Source: Candidatus Colimorpha enterica
GTDB taxonomy: Bacteria; Bacillota; Clostridia; Oscillospirales; CAG-272
DNA length: 11,593 bases
NCBI GenBank assembly: GCA_000433515.1
Contig: FR891089.1
Span: 13,957-25,549, forward strand
Direction: 5' to 3'
Shown here: positions 7,106 to 11,593 of the stretch, piece by piece
How the letters are laid out: each line of letters begins with the position of its first letter
How positions within the stretch are numbered: position 1 is the first letter of the stretch
Made by a program: the position numbers and the translations under genes
Notes under the pieces: generated by a model
What the model was told of the DNA's origin: nothing
What the model saw: only the letters and a program-made list of their open reading frames with translations
Databases searched by the model: none

Positions 7106-8149
7106 ATGGACGGAAAAGCGAATATATACGACATTGCCCGCCTTACCGGGACCACGATAGCAGCGGTAAGCAGGGCATTTGATCCAAAGGGGAAGATCGA
7201 ACAGTCAAAGCGCGAGGCGATCCTCAAGGCCGCGGAAAAGTACGGCTACCGTCCGAACCGCGCCGCCGGCAGGCTGTCCGGAAAAGCCATAAAGATAGGC
7301 TGCCTGCTCATCGCAAACATCCCGGAGTACTACGAAGAGCTTGTTGCCGGAATAAAAAACTCCTGTGCAAAGCTCTCCGACTTCAAGGTTGAGTGCGACA
7401 TCCGCCTTGTCCCGCCCGACGAAAACGGCGACCGGGTCGTTGCCGCCGCCTTTGAGGAATATCTTCGCGGCGGAGCCGACGGGGTAATCACAAACATCAA
7501 ATACACCGCAGAGGCGGTCAGATACATTTCCCTTCTCGCCGACGCCGGGATACCGTGCGCGACAGTCACCTCCGACGCGCCGGAAAGCCGGAGACTTTTT
7601 TCGGTGCAGAACGATTTTGTCACCGCCGGAAGAATGGCTGCTCAGCTGCTTTCGCTCGCCGGCGCGACCGGCAGTGTCCTTCTTTTCACCGGAGAGCGCG
7701 ATTCCTACGTTCAGCGCCATATCATCAGCGGCTTTTCGGAGGAGGCGGCAGAGGACGGTCTTTCGGTCATCGGTACGTATGACACCTCCGACGATCCCGA
7801 CCTTGCCGCAGAATACGCGGAAAGAGCCTTTTCGGAGCATCCGGACTGCGCCGGGATATATATAAGCACGGCAAACTCGCTTCCGGTCATCGGGTATATG
7901 AAAAAGCACGGGCTTGCCGGAAGGGTGAAGATAATCGCGTCGGACGTTTTCCCCGGGCTGTCGGAGTATATAAAAAACGGCACGGTAACTGCAACCGTCT
8001 ATCAGAACCCATACGGGCAGGCAAAAACAGCTTTTGAAAAGCTGTACGACCACATTACCTTCAAAAAGCCCGAAAAGCAGATTTTCACCGTCGTTCCGCA
8101 GGCGGTCATGAAGAGCAATCTTCATCTTTATGAGCGGAACAGTCAGTAA
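7106..8149 (+). CDS. LacI-family transcriptional regulator
   Basis: 347 aa, a usual length for the family. The N-terminal helix-turn-helix IYDIARLTGTTIAAVSRAF (7-25) is followed by the third helix and the hinge NRAAGRLSGK (51-60) with the conserved Leu that intercalates at the central CG step of the operator. Residues about 62-345 form a periplasmic-binding-protein-like effector domain: IGCLLIANIPEYYEELVAGI opens it and IYISTANSLPVIGYM and VKIIASDVFPGL follow, closest to the ribose/xylose-binding (Peripla_BP_4) type, so a monosaccharide-like effector is likely. Start ATG 7106 has AGGAGG eight bases upstream. It is the first gene of the operon and lies directly behind the palindrome at 7074-7089, so autorepression is the simplest model. 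The effector is not deducible from sequence alone. Confidence 0.93.
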   Translation: MDGKANIYDIARLTGTTIAAVSRAFDPKGKIEQSKREAILKAAEKYGYRPNRAAGRLSGKAIKIGCLLIANIPEYYEELVAGIKNSCAKLSDFKVECDIRLVPPDENGDRVVAAAFEEYLRGGADGVITNIKYTAEAVRYISLLADAGIPCATVTSDAPESRRLFSVQNDFVTAGRMAAQLLSLAGATGSVLLFTGERDSYVQRHIISGFSEEAAEDGLSVIGTYDTSDDPDLAAEYAERAFSEHPDCAGIYISTANSLPVIGYMKKHGLAGRVKIIASDVFPGLSEYIKNGTVTATVYQNPYGQAKTAFEKLYDHITFKKPEKQIFTVVPQAVMKSNLHLYERNSQ

Positions 8150-8159
8150 CGTCAGTCCT

Positions 8160-8176
8160 GCCGGAAAGCATCCGGC
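8160..8176 (+). other. Small hairpin between regulator and SDR gene
   Basis: GCCGGA (8160-8165) pairs with TCCGGC (8171-8176) around a 5-nt loop, followed by TTGATAT rather than a T-run. It is too weak for a full terminator. It could attenuate or mark an RNA processing site that lowers or uncouples regulator and enzyme levels. Confidence 0.4.
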
Positions 8177-8203
8177 TTGATATATAACGGAGGATTATCA
8201 ATT

Positions 8204-8992
8204 ATGATGAGATCAGATCTTAGCGGCAAAACGGTGCTCGTGACCGGAGCGGGAGGAGCCATCGGCTCGTCTATGGCAGCGGTTCTCGGTGCAAACGGTG
8301 CCGCGGTTGCCGTCTGCGATATCGTGCTTGCCAATGCGGAAAAGACCGCGGCGGCTATCCGCGAGGCGGGCGGCAAGGCAAAGGCGTACTATTTCGACGT
8401 GACCGATCCGGAATGCGCGGCAAGTGTCGCGGATGAGATCGAAAACGATTTCGGCGGAATAGACATCCTTATCAACAATGCCGGCGTAAACGTCGGACCG
8501 AACGACAGAAAGCCCCTTCACGAGTTCAGCCCCGAAAAATGGGAATGGATCCTTTCCATCGACCTCGACGGAGTTTTCAAGGTCACGAAGGCAGTCGTCC
8601 CGCACATAATAAAGCGCGGCGGCGGCTCGGTCATCAACATTTCAAGCGTCGTCGGACAGGTCCCGTTCAGGAATCAGTGCGCGTTCACCGCGGCAAAGGC
8701 GGGGGTAATCAACCTCTCGAAGGCCATGGCACTTGAATTTGCCCCGGAAAATATCAGAGTAAACGTCATCTGCCCCGGTTCCATCATGTTCGAGGGAACA
8801 AAGGCGCTCTTCTATGCCGACAAGGCAAAGGCAGAGGCTATGCTCTCGCATATCCCTCAGCACAGACCCGGCTTGCCGGAGGACATTGCCTATGCCGCGC
8901 TGTACCTTGCATCGGACGAATCGTCCTACATGACCGGAAGCGTCATGACGGTCGATGGCGGCTGGACCTGCGGCTTTGCCCGCGACTTCTGA
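8204..8992 (+). CDS. Short-chain dehydrogenase/reductase family protein with Tyr-to-Phe at the catalytic position
   Basis: 262 aa from ATG 8204 (GGAGG at 8189-8193); ATG 8207 is equally possible, and a TTG at 8177 would place the ribosome site inside the gene. Rossmann fold: TGAGGAIG (14-21) for the dinucleotide, D39 after strand 2 favouring NAD(H), D65 (FDVTD), NNAG (91-94), and ITS-type strand 5 NISS (145-148). The end CPGSIMFEGTK and YMTGSVMTVDGG are typical of classical SDRs. Normally S, Y and K act in catalysis with N in helix 4. Here S148 and K165 are present at the right spacing, but the Tyr position is Phe161 (codon TTC) and the Asn position is Asp120. The enzyme may therefore be inactive as a dehydrogenase, use another acid, or bind ligand as a sensor or scaffold. 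It lies between the regulator and a lactonase-like gene, 15 bp before the latter, in the same operon. Confidence 0.88.
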   Translation: MMRSDLSGKTVLVTGAGGAIGSSMAAVLGANGAAVAVCDIVLANAEKTAAAIREAGGKAKAYYFDVTDPECAASVADEIENDFGGIDILINNAGVNVGPNDRKPLHEFSPEKWEWILSIDLDGVFKVTKAVVPHIIKRGGGSVINISSVVGQVPFRNQCAFTAAKAGVINLSKAMALEFAPENIRVNVICPGSIMFEGTKALFYADKAKAEAMLSHIPQHRPGLPEDIAYAALYLASDESSYMTGSVMTVDGGWTCGFARDF

Positions 8993-9007
8993 CCGGGGGA
9001 GCATACC

Positions 9008-9763
9008 ATGACAGATACCGCTGTAAAGATAAACTCGGTAAGAGTCCCGGAGGGAAGGCTCGGAGTATTCTTCATGGGTCAGGCGGGAGCGGTTCTCAAG
9101 GCTCCCGATGACGAGCTTCTTGCCGTTGACCTCTACCTTTCCGACTGCTGTGAGAGATATTTCGGATTCAAGCGTCTTATGCCGAAGCTCATCGGCACAG
9201 CCGACGTGAAGTTCGATTACATCTGCGCCACGCACGCGCATTATGACCATTTCGACCCCGACTCTGTTCCCGCGCTCCTTGCGCACGGCGGAAAGCTCTA
9301 TGCGGCTTCTGACTGCCGTGAGGAATGCGACCGTCTCGGCATAAAGGAGATGGAGGAGCTTAAGGTCGGCACAAAGCACACCGCCGGAGCCTTCACGATA
9401 GAAGCCGTCGAGTGCGACCACGGAGAAGGCACGCCCTATGCCGTCGGGCTTTACATAACCTGCGGAGAAAAGAGCGTCTACATCGCCGGAGACACCTGCT
9501 TCCGCCCCGACATTGCCGAAAAAATGAGCGGATACAAAATCGACCTCATGTTCGCGCCGATAAACGGTGCCTACGGCAACCTCGACTGGAAACAGGGAGC
9601 CGATTTCTTCGCAATAGTCAGGCCGAAGCTCTGCGTCCCCTGCCACTACTGGAATTTCGCCGAGCACGGCGGCGACCCCGGAAAGTTCGCTGACGAAATG
9701 AAGTCCGCCCATCCCGACCTGCCTTACAGACTCATGACTCCGGGAGAGTATACGGAGATCTGA
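9008..9763 (+). CDS. Metallo-beta-lactamase-fold hydrolase, UlaG-like (putative lactonase)
   Basis: 251 aa, shorter than E. coli UlaG (about 354). The metal site is complete: THAHYDH (H76, H78, D80, H81), H138 in ECDHGEG, D162 in YIAGDT, and H213 in VPCHYWNF. The open beta-sandwich pattern and the PINGAYGNLD and VRPKLCVPCHY segments are like the UlaG/YtkL type, which includes L-ascorbate-6-phosphate lactonase; no nuclease-type insert is seen. Start ATG 9008 has GGGGGAG upstream, 15 bp after the SDR gene, so translation is probably coupled in one operon. A lactonase step after sugar oxidation would fit the context, but the SDR next to it lacks its catalytic Tyr. Substrate unknown; a phosphodiesterase or other hydrolase role cannot be excluded. 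Confidence 0.88.
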   Translation: MTDTAVKINSVRVPEGRLGVFFMGQAGAVLKAPDDELLAVDLYLSDCCERYFGFKRLMPKLIGTADVKFDYICATHAHYDHFDPDSVPALLAHGGKLYAASDCREECDRLGIKEMEELKVGTKHTAGAFTIEAVECDHGEGTPYAVGLYITCGEKSVYIAGDTCFRPDIAEKMSGYKIDLMFAPINGAYGNLDWKQGADFFAIVRPKLCVPCHYWNFAEHGGDPGKFADEMKSAHPDLPYRLMTPGEYTEI

Positions 9764-9910
9764 ACCAAGAGAGGACGTCTTCCTTCTTTGAAAGAAGGAA
9801 GCGAAGAAGCGGACTGAAAAGAAAAAAAACAGACAGGCTCTGACGATGTCGGGTAAGCTCTGTTGCAAAAACAAAACCCGACAGACGGGCGATTCGTGAA
9901 TCGCCCCTAC
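9764..9910. repeat. Palindrome-rich intergenic mosaic (REP/MITE-like)
   Basis: Three inverted repeats lie within 130 bp and no plausible gene is present. (a) 9779-9801: 11-bp arms CTTCCTTCTTT/AAAGAAGGAAG around a single G. (b) 9847-9854 with 9876-9883: TGTCGGGT/ACCCGACA, 21-nt loop. (c) 9887-9906: GGGCGATTC, GT, GAATCGCCC, directly followed by CCTACAA. An oligo-A run near 9822-9831 separates (a) from (b). From memory, unit (c) read on the other strand (TTGTAGGGGCGATTC...) resembles dispersed repeats of Clostridia genomes; I cannot confirm copy number here. None of the hairpins has a T-run on the plus strand, so they are not good terminators for the upstream gene. Confidence 0.65.
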
Positions 9911-10013
9911 AACGACAGTGTTTGCGCCGGTGAAAGAAAAAACCGACCATGCTGCAGCCCGGAAAATTGCATACAAAATCAAATCCAATATTATAAAGAG
10001 AGGATATAAAACC

Positions 10014-10673
10014 ATGATAGCCAATCTCAACAAGTACATCGACCACACGATTCTCAAGCCCTTTGCAACCGCAGACGACGTAAAGAAGCTCTGCGCCGAC
10101 GCGGCAAAATACGACTTTGCAAGCGTCTGCATCAACCCCTGCTACGTCGCTCTTGCAAGAAAAGAGCTTGAGGGAACCGACGTGAACATCTGCACCGTCA
10201 TCGGCTTCCCGCTCGGCGCAAACACCACCGAGATCAAGGCGGCTGAGACCGAGCGCGCTTACTATGACGGCTGTGACGAGTTCGACATGGTCATCAATGT
10301 CGGTGCTCTCAAGAGCAAGAACTATGCTTACGTGAAGCGCGACATCGAGGCTGTTGTCGCCGCCGCAAAGGGCAAGCTCGTCAAGGTCATAATCGAGACC
10401 TTCTATCTCACTCCCGAAGAGGTAGCTGTTGCTTCAAGGATCGCTTCCGATGCCGGCGCAAACTTCGTAAAGACCTGCACCGGCTTCAACGACGGCATCG
10501 CGACCGTTGAAAACGTGAAGATCATGAAGGCGAACATCGCCGACGGAGTGAAGGTCAAGGCTTCCTCCGGAATCAGAAACTACGAGCAGGCAAAGGCTCT
10601 TATCGAAGCCGGCGCAGAGCGTCTCGGAACCTCCGCCGGCGCGAAGATACTTGAGGACGCAGCCGGAAAATGA
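10014..10673 (+). CDS. deoC: DeoC-like deoxyribose-phosphate aldolase
   Basis: 219 aa, normal for the short bacterial form. DERA reversibly splits 2-deoxyribose-5-phosphate into acetaldehyde and glyceraldehyde-3-phosphate. Seen: DHTILKP (10-16), NVGALKS with D91 upstream (DMVINVG), the Schiff-base Lys K153 in FVKTCTGF, and the second Lys K182 in VKASSGIR; the phosphate-loop end GTSAGAKIL is present. Departures: the usual KASGGIR has Ser185 for the first Gly, TSTGF is TCTGF, and the usual ETCLL is ETFYL (128-132). Start ATG 10014 has AGAGAGG upstream; the frame stays open to 9918 but those residues look non-family. It follows the palindrome-rich spacer; AT-rich TTGCAT-N16-TATTAT just upstream is a doubtful promoter. 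It may be a paralogue for another phosphorylated deoxy-sugar. Confidence 0.9.
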   Translation: MIANLNKYIDHTILKPFATADDVKKLCADAAKYDFASVCINPCYVALARKELEGTDVNICTVIGFPLGANTTEIKAAETERAYYDGCDEFDMVINVGALKSKNYAYVKRDIEAVVAAAKGKLVKVIIETFYLTPEEVAVASRIASDAGANFVKTCTGFNDGIATVENVKIMKANIADGVKVKASSGIRNYEQAKALIEAGAERLGTSAGAKILEDAAGK

Positions 10674-11566
10674 TCGGCAGGGACAGCTTTAAGGGAGTTC
10701 CCTCGGTCGTCATCGACACCGGAAGTCTGAAAGCCGTGTTTCTCCCCGAAAACGGGGGAAAGCTGGCATCGCTGACCGACAAAGAGACCGGAACCGAGCT
10801 TCTTGAGCAGGCTCCGGGAAAGGAATACCTCTCCATCGGCATGGACTCGTCCTATATCGACGGAGAGTGCAGTGCCTTTGATGATATGTTTCCGACCATC
10901 GACCCGCAGGACGGGGGATATCCCGACCACGGCGAGGTCTGCCGGGCAAAGCATAAGTGCGTCATCGGTGACGGATATGCGGAGTTCTCCTATGACTCCG
11001 TCCTTCTGCCCTACCGGTACGAAAAGCGCATTTCCGCCTCTCCCGACGGCGGGCTGGAGACAGCTTACCGCATCACCAACCTGTCGGACAGGGCTCTTCC
11101 GTGCCTCTGGGCGGGGCATATCATGCTTGCCGGCTCCGAGGGTGCGGAGGTCATCATCCCCTGCCGCGAGGGTGCCCCGGCGACCGTCTGCTTCTGCGAC
11201 AACGGCGACCTTGTCCCCGGCTCCGATATCGGGTTCACAAGAGAGCTTGCCGTGCAGATGCCGTTCTCGGCGACCGCTCCCGCCTACAAGTTCTATCTGA
11301 AGGAGCCTGCCGACAGAGGCGAGCTTGTCTGTAAACGTTACCGCGACGGTATCTTCGTTTCGATCAGCTACGATGCCGCAAAGCTCCCGTATGTCGGGCT
11401 GTGGATGAACAACGGCACCTTCAAGGGAATGTACAACGCCGCGGTCGAAATGTGCACCGCCCCCTTCGATTCCCCCGAAAAAGCCAAAGCAAAAGGCTAC
11501 CGCGCCGCACTTGACGCAAACGAAATACTTGAGTTCACCCTGACATTCCGTTCAGGAAAACTGTAA
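10670..11566 (+). CDS. Aldose 1-epimerase-like (galactose mutarotase superfamily) protein
   Basis: 298 aa with no signal peptide. The superfamily interconverts alpha and beta anomers of sugars or acts on related sugar phosphates, using a large beta-supersandwich. Seen: PENGGKLASLTDKETGTELL (26-45), the usual opening strands; DDMFPTIDP then YPDHGEVCR (84-92, H87); LWAGHIM (146-152, H150); and VEMCTAPFDSP (259-269, E260), giving the two His and one Glu expected in the active site. The start ATG overlaps the deoC stop by 4 bp (ATGA), a sign of translational coupling and shared function. It is more like the atypical clade seen in catabolic operons than like true GalM, so substrate and even epimerase activity are inferred. 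Stop at 11564-11566, then a hairpin. Confidence 0.85.
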   Translation: MIGRDSFKGVPSVVIDTGSLKAVFLPENGGKLASLTDKETGTELLEQAPGKEYLSIGMDSSYIDGECSAFDDMFPTIDPQDGGYPDHGEVCRAKHKCVIGDGYAEFSYDSVLLPYRYEKRISASPDGGLETAYRITNLSDRALPCLWAGHIMLAGSEGAEVIIPCREGAPATVCFCDNGDLVPGSDIGFTRELAVQMPFSATAPAYKFYLKEPADRGELVCKRYRDGIFVSISYDAAKLPYVGLWMNNGTFKGMYNAAVEMCTAPFDSPEKAKAKGYRAALDANEILEFTLTFRSGKL

Positions 11567-11593
11567 TGAAAAACGCCGGGCGCTGCCCGGACC
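11567..11593. terminator. GC-rich hairpin after the epimerase gene, cut by window edge
   Basis: CCGGGC (11576-11581) pairs with GCCCGG (11585-11590) around GCT. On the plus strand the stem is preceded by AAAAAC, so on the minus strand it is followed by CGTTTTT, a good intrinsic terminator for a gene reading leftward from beyond the window. On the plus strand the following bases are outside the window; a bidirectional terminator is likely. Confidence 0.65.

Noticed and set aside
9779..9801. Perfect 11-bp-arm palindrome as terminator of the MBL gene
   Set aside because: A one-base centre cannot form that tight a loop without opening pairs, and no T-run follows on the plus strand.
9967..9994. 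TTGCAT-N16-TATTAT as a dedicated deoC promoter
   Set aside because: The -35 is weak and the predicted start would fall in the Shine-Dalgarno of deoC; kept only as a doubtful remark.
8642..10135. 497-codon minus-strand open frame across SDR, MBL and deoC
   Set aside because: It is antisense to three clear enzyme genes and crosses the palindrome-rich spacer; its translation resembles no family.

Overview
The window looks like chromosomal DNA of an anaerobic, low-to-mid GC Firmicute, most likely a Clostridia gut bacterium of the Oscillospiraceae/Ruminococcaceae type. The grounds are strong Shine-Dalgarno sites (AGGAGG-like), two textbook sigma-A promoters, the rimO-pgsA-mnmM housekeeping order, a cre/LacI-type operator, and an intergenic palindrome mosaic of a kind I associate with these genomes. 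No replication, phage, plasmid, CRISPR, tRNA or rRNA signal is visible. No stretch longer than 300 bases lacks a gene.

Layout. (1) 1-666, plus strand: 3' part of a DapA/NAL-family aldolase whose start lies outside the window. (2) 667-820: hairpins between convergent genes. (3) 821-4326, minus strand: a two-gene carbohydrate cassette, made of a large glycoside hydrolase-like protein (859 aa, apparently missing its N-terminal segment) followed by a 266-aa TIM-barrel protein of unknown function. By hand count of sample lines it is less GC-rich (about 45-47%) than its neighbours (about 57-62%). (4) 4320-6924, plus strand: housekeeping operon rimO-pgsA-mnmM behind a perfect TTGACA-N17-TATAAT promoter, closed by a clear intrinsic terminator. 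(5) 7034-11593, plus strand: a second perfect promoter followed at once by a perfect 16-bp palindromic operator, then a LacI-family regulator, a short-chain dehydrogenase-like protein, a UlaG-like metallo-beta-lactamase-fold hydrolase, a 250-bp palindrome-rich spacer, a DeoC-like aldolase, and an aldose 1-epimerase-like protein that overlaps deoC by 4 bp. A hairpin closes the window.

How it fits together. The LacI block reads as a sugar or sugar-acid catabolic operon controlled by its own first gene. The epimerase would interconvert anomers, the dehydrogenase-like protein and the lactonase-like MBL hydrolase would handle a lactone or sugar acid, and the DeoC-type aldolase would cleave a phosphorylated deoxy-sugar. 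The substrate cannot be read from the sequence. Two enzymes depart from family consensus at key positions: the SDR has Phe for the catalytic Tyr and Asp for the tetrad Asn, and the DeoC protein has Ser for a phosphate-loop Gly. This is therefore not a plain deoxyribose or ascorbate pathway by inspection. The nearby glycosidase cassette and DapA-like aldolase suggest a wider carbohydrate-use neighbourhood, but the rimO operon separates them from the LacI operon.
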